A DNA stretch of 64,000 nt from Hymenobacter wooponensis (GCF_004745865.1 NZ_SRKZ01000005.1:248001-312000); one strand, 5' to 3'; shown: positions 1 to 9,726, counted from the stretch's first letter. Made by a program: numbers and translations. The notes: generated by a model not told the origin, from the sequence alone.

Positions 1-939
1 CTGAGAGAACCACGCAACATAGTCATCTGGTTCATCGACTACAATGTTCAGCTTCATTGCGAAGTGACCACGACCACAGATCTGGTTACAAGCTAGTTCA
101 TAGTTGAACTTTGGATTGCCCGTCTGCGCCCGCATCTCATCGGTAGACTTAGTAGGAGTAAACCAGAACTTTGTAGGCATGCCGGGTACAGCGTACATCT
201 GCACGCGGAAGTGCGGCATGTATACAGCGTGTAACACATCACGTGAACGAATGCGTAACAACACTGGATGGCCTTTAGGTACGTGAATCTCGGGAGCTAC
301 AAAGTCATCTAGGCCACTCTGATCACTCAGGTCAAAACCAAATTCGTTGGTAGCGTCGATCAAGCGGTAGTTAACCATACCTAATTTTTGGTCACGGCCG
401 GGGTAACGTACAAGCCAGTTAAACTGCTTGCCCATTACTTCCAATACCACTGCATCTTTAGGAGCAGGACCAGTTATACGTGACCACTCTTTCCAACCTG
501 CGAATACCAGGCCCGCCATCACTACAGCTGGGATGAGAGTCCAGATGATCTCAATCTTGTTGTTGTGAGGGAAGAAGAAAGCACGACGTCCCTCCTTATG
601 CTGATACTTGTAGGAGTAGACAAACAACAGAATGTGAGTGAGCGTAAATACAATGCCCAGGATGATCATTGTCGTCCAGAACATTCGCTCAGTAGCGTGC
701 CCGTGAACGGATGCAATCGGTGGGTTCATCTTATCGAAGTTATCGACAAATGACCAAGCGAAAGCTGCTCCACCCACAATCATAAAGACGATGAAAAGGA
801 TGGCGTTAACACGGTTACTTACTCCAACTTCGCGTGTTGTACTACCCGAAAAGATGGAAGTCAGAATCTGGAGACGGAACAGCAGGCCGAATACGACCAG
901 CAGTAACGCCAATACCAGAAGAATACCAAGTGCAGTCAT
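1..939 (-). CDS. coxB: Cytochrome c oxidase subunit II (partial, C-terminus off window)
   Basis: Subunit II of a haem-copper oxidase, which takes electrons from cytochrome c at its CuA centre and passes them to subunit I. Reading the minus strand from ATG at 939 gives 313 codons without a stop, running off the left edge. The N-terminus has two hydrophobic membrane helices, followed by a periplasmic cupredoxin domain. The CuA motif is clear near the edge: CNQICGRGHFAM at residues 284-295, giving Cys284, Cys288, His292 and Met295. It follows actF by about 90 nt in the same direction, as expected for Bacteroidetes, where the oxidase genes follow the Alternative Complex III genes and the two complexes form a supercomplex. 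Subunits I, III and IV should lie to the left. Identification is firm; only the C-terminal end is unknown. Confidence 0.96.
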   Translation of the reverse strand, partial: MTALGILLVLALLLVVFGLLFRLQILTSIFSGSTTREVGVSNRVNAILFIVFMIVGGAAFAWSFVDNFDKMNPPIASVHGHATERMFWTTMIILGIVFTLTHILLFVYSYKYQHKEGRRAFFFPHNNKIEIIWTLIPAVVMAGLVFAGWKEWSRITGPAPKDAVVLEVMGKQFNWLVRYPGRDQKLGMVNYRLIDATNEFGFDLSDQSGLDDFVAPEIHVPKGHPVLLRIRSRDVLHAVYMPHFRVQMYAVPGMPTKFWFTPTKSTDEMRAQTGNPKFNYELACNQICGRGHFAMKLNIVVDEPDDYVAWFSQ

Positions 940-971
940 GAGAAAAGGGTAAGCTGAAACTGTGAGAGATT

Positions 972-1013
972 AGAGGTGAGAAGTCAGGCCTTTGTAGTCT
1001 TCCTCTCACCTCT
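972..1013 (-). repeat. Intercistronic inverted repeat between actF and coxB
   Basis: AGAGGTGAGA (972-981) is complementary to TCTCACCTCT (1004-1013), so the transcript can form a 10 bp stem with a 22 nt loop. No U-tract follows, so it is unlikely to be a strong terminator. It may instead mark an mRNA processing or stability point before coxB. Confidence 0.5.
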
Positions 1014-1031
1014 CAATACTCATGTCTATGA

Positions 1032-2369
1032 TTAGGTCGTATGATGCACACTTTCATCCAAGAACGGATGATGGATCGGCACCAATGAGGCCTGTGATAG
1101 GCGTTTGGTTATCAAGAGCAAGAATGATCCTAAGAATATCAAGGCTGTTCCAATCTCTATGATAAACCCATTCTCAGCCTGCATAGTTGCTGGCATGATC
1201 ATTAAATAAAAGTCGAACCAATGACCTATGAGAATGGCAATGCTCACAATTTTCAACATGATCATTTGACGCTTTGCATCCCGAGTCATGAGGACCAAGA
1301 AGGGGAAAGCAAAGTTGATGAATAGGTTGAAAAAGAAGATCCAAGTATACTGACCATTGAACCCACCCAGACGCTGATTGTAATAAACAGCTTCTTCAGG
1401 CAAGTTGGCATACCAAATGAGCATGAACTGTGAGAACCACACGTAAGTCCAAAAGATGCTGAAGCCAAACATGAATTTACCTAGGTCATGCAAGTGGCCC
1501 TCTTTTATGAACTGGAGATAACCAGCCTGCTTCAGGAAGATTACAATAAGTGTGGTTGCAGCAATACCAGATACCCACCAAGAAGCGAATACGTACCAGC
1601 CGAACATCGTTGAGAACCAGTGGGTATCAATAGACATCACCCAGTCCCAAGCTGACATAGAAGAACTCACTGCGAATAGAACCAAGAACAAGGCAGAAGC
1701 TGTAATGCTTTTGTGAAAGTACTCGGTACCGCCGTTCAGATCTTCCTGCAGAGAAAGCGTACGTAGCTTATTGGTAAATACTACCCAGATTACGATATAA
1801 GAAACAGTGCGGATTAGGTAGAAAGGAATGCTAAGAAAGCCTGATTTACCAGCAATGATTGCATCATAGTTGGCATTACCCTTTTCCATGATACCAGGCA
1901 GAGTCCAATGGAAGATGTCATGGTTGATCAATCCAGCTAGGAAGATCAGCACCATTAAAACACCACCTGGTAATACCCATGCGCTAAGGGCTTCATTAAC
2001 ACGCTTGATCAATACAGACCAGCCGGCGTAGGCCACATATTGGATAGCCATAAACACGGTTCCAATTACAGACACTCCTGTAAAGAACACGTTATTGTGC
2101 CAAAGACTAACAATTAAGCGCTTCAACCAAGTAGGGCTACCATGGTGGCCAGTACCTTCATGACCAGCAGCACCGTGGCCAGCGGCAGCGCCATGAGCTG
2201 CCGCAGCACCCTCATGGTGTTCTGCGCCAATGCCCATTGCAGCTACAATCAGACCGATAACCAGCAGAATTACGCCAGCTACAATGAAAGTTATAAATCG
2301 TTTACGTGCATTCGGCGAAACCTCCAGGTATTCAGCCGTCACGTTTTCGTGATGGGTCAGAGTTGCCAT
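1032..2369 (-). CDS. actF: Alternative Complex III subunit ActF (quinol:cytochrome c oxidoreductase membrane subunit)
   Basis: A 445-residue polytopic membrane protein of the ActF family, a smaller paralogue-like partner of the NrfD-type ActC in the ACIII membrane core. About ten hydrophobic segments are visible. A His/Ala/Gly-rich stretch lies between the first and second helices (about residues 49-80, with runs such as EHHEG and GHHGS), probably a flexible periplasmic or cytoplasmic loop. The start at 2369 (MATLTHHENVTAEYLEVS) is 6 nt after the actE stop, so it is the sixth gene of the operon. ActF lacks cofactors in known ACIII structures. Assignment rests on sequence character and the strict actABCDEF gene order. 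Confidence 0.93.
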   Translation of the reverse strand: MATLTHHENVTAEYLEVSPNARKRFITFIVAGVILLVIGLIVAAMGIGAEHHEGAAAAHGAAAGHGAAGHEGTGHHGSPTWLKRLIVSLWHNNVFFTGVSVIGTVFMAIQYVAYAGWSVLIKRVNEALSAWVLPGGVLMVLIFLAGLINHDIFHWTLPGIMEKGNANYDAIIAGKSGFLSIPFYLIRTVSYIVIWVVFTNKLRTLSLQEDLNGGTEYFHKSITASALFLVLFAVSSSMSAWDWVMSIDTHWFSTMFGWYVFASWWVSGIAATTLIVIFLKQAGYLQFIKEGHLHDLGKFMFGFSIFWTYVWFSQFMLIWYANLPEEAVYYNQRLGGFNGQYTWIFFFNLFINFAFPFLVLMTRDAKRQMIMLKIVSIAILIGHWFDFYLMIMPATMQAENGFIIEIGTALIFLGSFLLLITKRLSQASLVPIHHPFLDESVHHTT

Positions 2370-2375
2370 ATCCAG

Positions 2376-3110
2376 TTAGTTCGCCGTTCCGTTACGTGCT
2401 TTATCACCCTGAGCAGGTGTAGTAGAACCTTTGTCAGCCTGAGCCTCTTCTACTGGGCCCTGATTCAAAGCTTCAGTGGTCTGAGCAGTGTCCGTGGCTG
2501 AAACGCCTTTGGATGCAAGTAGGTCAGTAAGCCCATCAGGACCTTTGCCTAACTGTAGTACGCGAACGTACATGGCAATCTTCCAACGCTCTTCTGGGTT
2601 TACCTGCGAGCCATGAGGCATCATACGGCCTTTACCCCATTGAATCACGTGGTAGATGTGGCCTTCGTTCATGGTTTTGTAGGCACCCGTCGAATAGTTA
2701 GGTACCCCTTTGAACTTCACTCCTACTGCTCCCTGACCATCGCCTTGTTCACCATGGCAATGTTGGCAGTTGCGCGTATACAGTGTTTGGCCTTCCGCTA
2801 GGTTTTCCTTGGTGTAAGCGTAAGGCTCACGTAACGTCTTTTCGGCGATGCCAACGCTATCCTTACCGATGTGCGTAAAGTAGTTGAGCTTACCACGAGG
2901 TACAGTTCCTATGGCAGGAGTCCTCATGTTGAGACCCATAGGATTTACCTTATTGGTGCTCTCCTGTTTCAGTGGCTCGTAAGGGATGGAATAGTACATC
3001 TCCGGAGCATATTCCACTCCTGGGTCATCGGCGCGGTTGCAAGCGGTGGTGAACACCGATGCCAGCAGAACCGCCGACGCTTGCAGAGTTATTTTCAGCG
3101 AATGCGTCAT
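2376..3110 (-). CDS. actE: Alternative Complex III subunit ActE, monohaem cytochrome c lipoprotein
   Basis: A 244-residue cytochrome c of ACIII that relays electrons to the downstream acceptor. The N-terminus is a lipoprotein signal ending in the lipobox TTAC (Cys24), so the protein is membrane-anchored outside the inner membrane. One haem-binding motif CQHCH is present (Cys115, Cys118, His119), and GKGRMMPHG about 45 residues later supplies the probable axial Met. The C-terminal 35 residues are a low-complexity Gln/Ala/Thr-rich tail. The ATG at 3110 overlaps the last base of the actD stop codon, indicating translational coupling. Family and order agree with ActE. Confidence 0.94.
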   Translation of the reverse strand: MTHSLKITLQASAVLLASVFTTACNRADDPGVEYAPEMYYSIPYEPLKQESTNKVNPMGLNMRTPAIGTVPRGKLNYFTHIGKDSVGIAEKTLREPYAYTKENLAEGQTLYTRNCQHCHGEQGDGQGAVGVKFKGVPNYSTGAYKTMNEGHIYHVIQWGKGRMMPHGSQVNPEERWKIAMYVRVLQLGKGPDGLTDLLASKGVSATDTAQTTEALNQGPVEEAQADKGSTTPAQGDKARNGTAN

Positions 3111-3634
3111 TAGAACTTAGACATTTCTTTTTGGTTCACCTCAGAAGCACCGTTGTCACGCAGCAACTGCGACAGTTTAGTCATGTCGGTATTTTCATTT
3201 ACCTCAATGGCCATTACAAACTTGTCGTCAGTGGAGCGTACATCCAGTACAGGAGTTTTCCAACGTGGGTAGAGCTTGCTAATGGTATAGAAGGTTATAA
3301 CCATACCGTGGCAGCAGAAAAACACCGTCAGCTCGAAAGATACTGGGATGAAGGCAGGCAGTGCGATATGCGGCTTGCCACCGATAATCATAGGCCAGTC
3401 GAAACCGAGCGTATAGATCTGTAGCCACAGCGCGAAGCACAATCCAGTTAAGCCGAAGAAGAATGCGGCAATAGGCAATCTGGAACGCTCGATGCCAAGC
3501 GCGTCGTCAATACCGTGAACGGGGAACGGGGAGAAAACCTCGTAGATTTTAACGCCCGCTTCACGGACGTTCTCAACAGCGTGCAACAGCACGTCTTCGT
3601 CGTCGAAGATGCCGAGGGCGAAGCGCTTAGTCAT
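3110..3634 (-). CDS. actD: Alternative Complex III subunit ActD (DUF3341)
   Basis: A 174-residue protein of the DUF3341/ActD family, a peripheral to membrane subunit of ACIII without cofactors. The N-terminal soluble part (MTKRFALGIFDDEDVLLHAV) is followed by two hydrophobic helices joined by a short loop (about residues 55-120), then a cytoplasmic C-terminal domain. Its start overlaps the end of actC by 8 nt and its stop overlaps the actE start, so actC, actD and actE are translationally coupled. Length and layout match the family. Confidence 0.93.
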   Translation of the reverse strand: MTKRFALGIFDDEDVLLHAVENVREAGVKIYEVFSPFPVHGIDDALGIERSRLPIAAFFFGLTGLCFALWLQIYTLGFDWPMIIGGKPHIALPAFIPVSFELTVFFCCHGMVITFYTISKLYPRWKTPVLDVRSTDDKFVMAIEVNENTDMTKLSQLLRDNGASEVNQKEMSKF

Positions 3635-5087
3635 GCTTATCGTAGTTTACAGGAGCCGAAGCCGGAACCCCGTGGGTGGAGGGTTGATGTGTAGTCGGAG
3701 CGTGGTGAGGATCGTGGCCAGTATAGGTTGGGCCGTTATCCACAGTGTACTTCAATACAGACTTCACTTCTGCCATGTTGATCACAGGGAAGAATTTGGC
3801 GAACAACAAGAACAGTGTGAAGAACAAACCAATCGTGCCTACATAGATACCGATGTCAATAATAGTAGGCGAGAACATTACCCAGCTTGAAGGCAGGTAA
3901 TCGCGGTGCAGCGAGGTAACGATAATAACAAAGCGCTCGAACCACATACCAATATTCACGATGATCGACAGGATGAAGGTCAGTGGGATGCTGTAGCGCA
4001 CCCGACGGATCCATACCAGCTGCGGCGTGATTACGTTACAAGTCATCATCGACCAGTACGCCCACCAGTAGGGACCAGTAGCACGGTTGATGAAAGCATA
4101 TTGTTCAAATTCAACCTGAGAATACCAAGCAATGAAAAACTCAGTGATGTAGGCCACACCCACAATTGAACCAGTTACCATCATGATTTTATTCATGAGG
4201 GCAATGTGCTCGATGGTGATATAATCTTCTAATTTGAATACTACCCGAGTGATAAGCATCAGGGTAAGTACCATAGCAAAACCCGAGAAGATAGCACCTG
4301 CTACGAAGTAGGGAGGGAAGATAGTCGTGTGCCAACCTGGAACTACCGAGGTAGCAAAGTCCATCGATACAATAGTGTGTACCGAAAGTACGAGTGGGGT
4401 AGAAACACCAGCCAGAATCAGCGAGACGGTTTCGTAACGCGACCAGTGCTTGGCTGAACCTTTCCAGCCCATGCTCAGCAGCGAGTAAGCTACTTTTGCG
4501 ATAGGACCTTTTGCGCGGTCACGGATGGTGGCGAAGTCAGGAACGAGGCCAGTGTACCAGAATACTAGTGACACGGTGAAGTAGGTCGAGATAGCAAACA
4601 CGTCCCACAGCAGGGGCGAGTTGAAGTTTACCCACAGCGAACCGAAAGTATTCTGGAAAGGGAATACCCAGTAAGCAAGCCAAGGACGGCCCATGTGCAG
4701 TACTGGGAACATAGCGGCGCAGATTACAGCGAAGATCGTCATAGCTTCTGCAGCGCGGTTGATGGAAGTCCGCCACTTCTGACGGAACAGCAGAAGAACT
4801 GCTGAAATGAGGGTACCAGCGTGACCGATACCTACCCACCATACGAAGTTGGTGATGTCCCAGGCCCAACCAACAGTCTTGTTGAGGCCCCATTCACCGA
4901 TACCATACCATAGAGTACGATAAACGGAATAGAAGAATACGCCGAGGAGAACAAGGGCGACGCTTAAGGCGGCCATCCACCGAACATTCGGGGCGGCTTC
5001 TACCTGGCGACACACGTCCTGGGTGACGTCGTGGTACGTTTTCCCCCCGGTTACGAGCGGCTCCCGTACAGGCGATACGTGCTGCAT
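3627..5087 (-). CDS. actC: Alternative Complex III subunit ActC (NrfD/PsrC-like quinol-binding membrane subunit)
   Basis: A 486-residue NrfD/PsrC family integral membrane protein. In ACIII this subunit carries the main menaquinol oxidation site next to the iron-sulphur subunit ActB. About ten transmembrane helices are visible, with the NrfD-type pattern WWVGIGHAGTLISA near residues 100-115 and a His/Pro/Gly-rich C-terminal tail (GHDPHHAPTTHQ). It begins at ATG 5087, 76 nt after actB, and overlaps actD. The upstream gap holds an inverted repeat. Confidence 0.95.
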   Translation of the reverse strand: MQHVSPVREPLVTGGKTYHDVTQDVCRQVEAAPNVRWMAALSVALVLLGVFFYSVYRTLWYGIGEWGLNKTVGWAWDITNFVWWVGIGHAGTLISAVLLLFRQKWRTSINRAAEAMTIFAVICAAMFPVLHMGRPWLAYWVFPFQNTFGSLWVNFNSPLLWDVFAISTYFTVSLVFWYTGLVPDFATIRDRAKGPIAKVAYSLLSMGWKGSAKHWSRYETVSLILAGVSTPLVLSVHTIVSMDFATSVVPGWHTTIFPPYFVAGAIFSGFAMVLTLMLITRVVFKLEDYITIEHIALMNKIMMVTGSIVGVAYITEFFIAWYSQVEFEQYAFINRATGPYWWAYWSMMTCNVITPQLVWIRRVRYSIPLTFILSIIVNIGMWFERFVIIVTSLHRDYLPSSWVMFSPTIIDIGIYVGTIGLFFTLFLLFAKFFPVINMAEVKSVLKYTVDNGPTYTGHDPHHAPTTHQPSTHGVPASAPVNYDKHD

Positions 5088-5111
5088 ATGTTTAGACTTA
5101 AAGGAGTAAAC

Positions 5112-5149
5112 GGGAAGGGCTATTTAGCGCTAGGCCACATGGCCCTCCC
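5112..5149 (-). repeat. Intercistronic inverted repeat between actB and actC
   Basis: GGGAAGGGC (5112-5120) pairs with GCCCTCCC (5142-5149) apart from a one-base bulge. It is the same kind of mid-operon hairpin seen before actB, before coxB and before rplI. Confidence 0.4.
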
Positions 5150-5163
5150 CTATGGCTCTGTTT

Positions 5164-8100
5164 CTAGGCGTTACGAACTTCTGCTTCCGTGTTACGGATC
5201 TTAGTCAGATACGTGATGTTCGGCTGCGTGTTGATTGTGTCAAGTACGTGGAACGCACGCTCACCATCTTCACGACGCATGATCTGCGAGATACGCGAGT
5301 TAGGATCACGCATGTCACCGAATACGATGGCCTGAGTAGGACAAGACTGGGCGCAAGCTGAAACAACTTCACCATCCTGCGGACGACGCTTTTGCTTCTT
5401 TGCTTCCAGTTTGCCGAGCTGAATCCGCTGTACGCAGAAAGAGCACTTTTCCATCACACCACGAGCACGTACTGTCACGTCGGGGTTCAGCACCATCCGG
5501 CCCAGATCAGTGAACATGTGACCGTTAACTGTTTCGAACTTCTCATTAGAGTAGTACGAGAACCAGTTGAAACGACGCACTTTATATGGGCAGTTATTAG
5601 CGCAGTAGCGAGTACCTACGCAACGGTTATAGGTCATTTGGTTGAGACCTTCCGAACTGTGCGTAGTAGCTAGTACGGGGCACACCGTTTCGCAGGGAGC
5701 GTGGTTGCAATGCTGACACAACATCGGCTGGAAGATAACCTTTGGGTTGTCCGAGGGATGCTCCATAGCCTCATAAGTGTCCAGCTTGCCTTTCGTCTCA
5801 AAGTCCTCTTTGTGCGCATCAGAGCTGTAGTAGCGGTCAATACGCATCCAGTGCATTTCGCGACGGTTGAGTACTTCCTGCTTACCAACTACTGCTACGT
5901 TGTTTTCTACTTGGCACCCAATCACGCATGAGCCACAGCCAATGCAAGAATTGAGGTCGATAACCATTCCCCAGTGGTGGTTCTTATACTCGTAATCCTG
6001 CCACAGAGAAACTTTATTAGGCTTTTGTGGGCCTTCTGGAGTAGAGATAGTCTCGTACTCAGTTACGTCTTTAGGATCTTTGATATAATCAGCCAAAGAA
6101 GCTTCCTGTACCACGGCCTTGCGGTCCATGATTGTGTGGTGCGTCTGAGTCTGAGCGATTGGGGATTTTGCTTCTGTCTCCTTGATGTTTACGACGTTGG
6201 TATAGAGGATACCATCGTTACGCATAGAAGCAAGAGGCAGTACGTTAGCCCCTACTCCATTAGCTACTTTACCTGCATTAGTACGACCGTAGCCTAAGGC
6301 AATGCTAACGGCTCCGTCGGCTTGGCCAGGCTGAATCAATACGGGCAGTTGGATTGATTTCCCGTTAGCGCTTACTTCTACTACATCACCCTGCTCCCAC
6401 TTGCGCTCAACAGCCATTTTGCGAGACACAGCTACGTAGTTACCCCAAGTAGCTTTAGATACAGGATCAGGTAATTCCTGTAACCAAGGGTTATTAGCGT
6501 AAATGTTAGCGCCATTGCCAATACCTACTTTTTCGTAGATAGTGAGTTCAATGCCAGATGGCTTTGGAGCTGATTTAATAGCGGAAATAGCGGCATTAAC
6601 ATCGAGAGGAGCGGCTACACGAGCCACAGGAGCCGGCGAAGCGGTACCAACAGCAACTCCATCGTGTACAGCGGTGTCCCATGCTTTTTGGAAGTTACCG
6701 CCTAATACTCCTTTCCACTGATTGCGGAGGTAATTGTAGTAGGTTGTTGGATTACCTGCCCAAGCTAGCAGAGAGTCCTGTGCCTGGCGTGTAGCGAACA
6801 GCGGCGTGATAACTGGCTGAGCTAAGCTTAAAGATCCACGCTTGGGCTCATAATCGTTCCAAGATTCCAAGAAGTTATGGTCTGGTGCTGCATATGTACA
6901 CAGAATACCAGTTTCGTCGAGGCGGTCGTTGAGGGAAATAGTTGTCTTAACCTTCTTCAGGCCATTAACTACTTGCTCAGCTAGGGGATGATCGTATGCA
7001 GGGTTGGCGTGGTAGAAGATCACTGCTCCTACTTGCCCAGCGTTCATCTCACGAATCAGACGAGCCATGCGAGCATCATCTCCCTGACGAATCATGGAAG
7101 GAGCTGCAACATCGACAGCAGTCGAACCTAACGTTTGGTTGATGGCAGCCACGAGAGTTTGAACCGCAGGATCATTAGAACCGGCAACAACCAGTGCCGC
7201 GCCACGAGCATTCTTTAGGTCCCGAACGGCCTTAGCCAGCTGCTTGCTCTCATCATTGTAGCTTGAAGCTGCGCCACCACCTATAATTGCATTGTATAGA
7301 GCCAATACAACTTCACCTTGCATAGATGGCTTCACAGCTACCCGCACGTCAGCATTAGAGCCCGTCAGAGTCAGGGCCGACTCAAACTGGTAGTGACGAG
7401 ACATCTCGCGCTTTTCGCTCGACACCTTGCGGTTGGTGATGTACTGCTGAGCATATTCTACTGGCGACAGCCAAGTACCCAAGAAGTCAGCACCAACACT
7501 TACGATTGTACGTGCCTTGCTAAAATCATACGAAGGAAGCACTCCTCCATTTGCCTGTAACAAGCCAGATGCCGAGTTAACATCGTACATCACGTGCTCC
7601 GTGCTGGGGAAGCGTGCAGCAAATTCAGCGATAACCTTCTTAGTAGAAGGGCTGATGATTGTTGGAGAAACGATGGCAATTTTCCCAGTTGCGCTAGCTA
7701 AAGCAGCACGAACCTCTTGGTCAACTTGGTCGCGGTCGGACTTAACGTGCTCGTTGCCTTTCTTAATGGCAAAGTGCTGCAGACGACCACCATCGTACAG
7801 GCTTAGAACTGCAGCCTGAGCACGAGCAGACAGGCCACCACGTGTGATAGGTGATTCAGGGTTGCCTTCAAATTTAATTGGGCGGCCTTCACGAGTTTTT
7901 ACCAAGATGCTGTTATAGTCTTGGCCGATGAAAAACGTGGAGGCATAAAAGTTTGCAATTCCTGGATCCACCTCTTCTGGCTTGTTGAGGTAGGGAATTG
8001 CCTTTCTGATGGGGGTTTCGCAGCTGGCGAGGGTAGCGGCGGCAATGCCGAAGCCCATGAGCTTAAGAAAGTCGCGGCGGGGGGCCACCGTGGCATCCGA

Positions 8101-8286
8101 AGCACCATGAGATTCCTTCACCGGGAGGAAGTCTGCAAACTCAGTGAGTGCATTCTTCATGAACTCCGGTGAGTTCTCCAGTTCCTCAATTCCCTTCCAG
8201 TACTTAGGCGACTCTTGCATTTGTTTAGGGGACTTAGGGTCTTGGGGACTTGGGGTTTCGGCTTTGTTGCCCCGCTTAGTCCGCAA
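5164..8286 (-). CDS. actB: Alternative Complex III subunit ActB (molybdopterin-like domain fused to Fe-S domain)
   Basis: A 1040-residue fusion typical of ActB: a large domain related to molybdopterin oxidoreductases (in ACIII without the molybdenum cofactor) followed by a four-cluster ferredoxin domain. About 69 residues precede a twin-arginine-like motif APRRDFLKLMG (Arg70-Arg71), then a hydrophobic stretch ending LASC (Cys89), suggesting Tat export and possible lipid attachment. The Fe-S cysteines lie at about residues 775-1010: CIGCGSCVIGC, CQHCNHAPCETVC, CVGTRYCANNC and CSFC with CAQSC. The third motif has Thr where a fourth Cys would sit (CVGTRYC), which fits one [3Fe-4S] cluster among three [4Fe-4S]. 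It receives electrons from quinol at ActC and passes them to the ActA haems. Confidence 0.96.
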   Translation of the reverse strand: MRTKRGNKAETPSPQDPKSPKQMQESPKYWKGIEELENSPEFMKNALTEFADFLPVKESHGASDATVAPRRDFLKLMGFGIAAATLASCETPIRKAIPYLNKPEEVDPGIANFYASTFFIGQDYNSILVKTREGRPIKFEGNPESPITRGGLSARAQAAVLSLYDGGRLQHFAIKKGNEHVKSDRDQVDQEVRAALASATGKIAIVSPTIISPSTKKVIAEFAARFPSTEHVMYDVNSASGLLQANGGVLPSYDFSKARTIVSVGADFLGTWLSPVEYAQQYITNRKVSSEKREMSRHYQFESALTLTGSNADVRVAVKPSMQGEVVLALYNAIIGGGAASSYNDESKQLAKAVRDLKNARGAALVVAGSNDPAVQTLVAAINQTLGSTAVDVAAPSMIRQGDDARMARLIREMNAGQVGAVIFYHANPAYDHPLAEQVVNGLKKVKTTISLNDRLDETGILCTYAAPDHNFLESWNDYEPKRGSLSLAQPVITPLFATRQAQDSLLAWAGNPTTYYNYLRNQWKGVLGGNFQKAWDTAVHDGVAVGTASPAPVARVAAPLDVNAAISAIKSAPKPSGIELTIYEKVGIGNGANIYANNPWLQELPDPVSKATWGNYVAVSRKMAVERKWEQGDVVEVSANGKSIQLPVLIQPGQADGAVSIALGYGRTNAGKVANGVGANVLPLASMRNDGILYTNVVNIKETEAKSPIAQTQTHHTIMDRKAVVQEASLADYIKDPKDVTEYETISTPEGPQKPNKVSLWQDYEYKNHHWGMVIDLNSCIGCGSCVIGCQVENNVAVVGKQEVLNRREMHWMRIDRYYSSDAHKEDFETKGKLDTYEAMEHPSDNPKVIFQPMLCQHCNHAPCETVCPVLATTHSSEGLNQMTYNRCVGTRYCANNCPYKVRRFNWFSYYSNEKFETVNGHMFTDLGRMVLNPDVTVRARGVMEKCSFCVQRIQLGKLEAKKQKRRPQDGEVVSACAQSCPTQAIVFGDMRDPNSRISQIMRREDGERAFHVLDTINTQPNITYLTKIRNTEAEVRNA

Positions 8287-8322
8287 GTTTAAGGCTTAGT
8301 TAAAGGCTTAAGGCTTCTTGAT

Positions 8323-8364
8323 TCAGGCGCCTAGGTTGTTTAGAGCAACATCCTAGGCGCCTGA
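8323..8364 (-). repeat. Intercistronic hairpin between actA and actB
   Basis: TCAGGCGCCTAGG (8323-8335) is perfectly complementary to CCTAGGCGCCTGA (8352-8364). After one mismatch, four more pairs form (8337-8340 with 8347-8350), leaving a small loop. There is no U-tract, so an mRNA-processing or stability role is likelier than termination. Each arm itself contains the palindromes GGCGCC and CCTAGG. Confidence 0.6.
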
Positions 8365-8379
8365 TATCTTACTGACCTA

Positions 8380-9726
8380 TTAGTAGTGGCACTTCGAGCA
8401 CTCAGTGCCACCATTCGACGATACCGTAAAGGGAACTGCACCGTTTTTGGTATCATGCAACTTCACGAGGTTATCATAGTAGGCATTGCCTTTCGTGTTC
8501 AGAGGAGTTTCGCGGTGGCAGTTAATGCACCAGCCCATGGTCAGAGGAGAGTACTGGTAAACCACCTCCATATTCTGAATAGGGCCGTGGCAAGTCTGGC
8601 ATTCAATACCGCCTACCTGAGTGTGCTGGGAGTGGTTGAAGTATGCCAGGTCAGGCAGGTTGTGAATACGAACCCACTGGATTGGCTGCTTGCGCTCAAT
8701 AGCACGGTAGATCTTCTTGATCTCAGGCGACTCCGTCTTAACCTGCGAGTGGCAGTTCATACAGATATTAGCCGAAGGGATGTTAGCTGACTTGCTCTTA
8801 TATACTGAGGTGTGGCAGTATGCGCAGTTGATTTGGTTTTCACCAGCATGCAGCTTGTGCGAGAAAGCAATTGGTTGGGTGGGCTGATAGCCCTGCTGCA
8901 GGCCTACACCCATAGCACCTTGCACCGACTCATACAGTACTGCCAGAACGAATACCACTCCAACAATCGCTCGAACAGCAGTAGACTTGTAAATCTTCGA
9001 GTAGTCGAAGCGCTGCTCAATGATTTCAACATCACGACCATCAAGGTCCTTACGGCCGCGAAGCACGTCTTTCATGATGTTGGCGATGATAACCAGCGTA
9101 ACTACCAGCACGATGAGCACTACTACCAATACAATCAGTAGTACGTTCATATAGCTTCCTGCACCAGCAGCAGCGTCATCACCAGGAGTCTTGCTGCCAT
9201 CGCCAGGAGCGATATTGGTACCGTTCGCATTGTCGTTAGGACCAGTAGCTTTTCCTTCCTGCGAAGTTACCCAGGCAACAATAGAGGTAATCTCCTGATC
9301 AGACAGCTGGAAGCTGGGCATCTGCTGCTTGCCGTACTGATTGAAAAGCTTCACAGCATATTCATCACCACTGGCAACAACTTTACTTGAATTCTTTACC
9401 CATGGAATAATCCAGGACATTGGACGACGCTTGGTAATACCGGCTAGCGCCGGGCCTACCACTACGTCGTTCACCGCATGGCACTGGGCACAGTTACCTT
9501 TAAACAAGGCATCACCGGCCGCAATGGCAGCGGCATCGCCACCACCGGCAGCGGGTGCAGTGGCTGTAGCAGCAGTTGCGCCAGCCGTAGCGTCGGGCGC
9601 TACACCTTCCTTACTCACGGCCGGAGCCGAGCCTACCGTTTGTGCCAGGGATTGACCGTAGGCAGCAAGCGTCAGAAACAGAGCAAGAAGGAGATGAGGA
9701 AGAGAACGAAGTCGGATGCTATTCAT
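8380..9726 (-). CDS. actA: Alternative Complex III subunit ActA: monohaem domain fused to pentahaem cytochrome c
   Basis: Multihaem cytochrome of ACIII. I place the start at ATG 9726 because MNSIRLRSLPHLLLALF begins a clean signal peptide ending near AQ; an in-frame start at 9774 would add 16 residues. From 9726 the protein is 448 residues. There are six CxxCH motifs. The first, CAQCH (Cys79, His83), is in an N-terminal class I cytochrome domain followed by a Gly/Ala/Asp-rich linker and a long membrane helix (about 190-217). After a second hydrophobic segment come CAYCH, CMNCH, CQTCH, CINCH and CSKCH, the usual pentahaem domain, ending at the C-terminus. First gene of the operon, behind a good promoter. 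The extra N-terminal haem domain is the notable point. Confidence 0.94.
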   Translation of the reverse strand: MNSIRLRSLPHLLLALFLTLAAYGQSLAQTVGSAPAVSKEGVAPDATAGATAATATAPAAGGGDAAAIAAGDALFKGNCAQCHAVNDVVVGPALAGITKRRPMSWIIPWVKNSSKVVASGDEYAVKLFNQYGKQQMPSFQLSDQEITSIVAWVTSQEGKATGPNDNANGTNIAPGDGSKTPGDDAAAGAGSYMNVLLIVLVVVLIVLVVTLVIIANIMKDVLRGRKDLDGRDVEIIEQRFDYSKIYKSTAVRAIVGVVFVLAVLYESVQGAMGVGLQQGYQPTQPIAFSHKLHAGENQINCAYCHTSVYKSKSANIPSANICMNCHSQVKTESPEIKKIYRAIERKQPIQWVRIHNLPDLAYFNHSQHTQVGGIECQTCHGPIQNMEVVYQYSPLTMGWCINCHRETPLNTKGNAYYDNLVKLHDTKNGAVPFTVSSNGGTECSKCHY

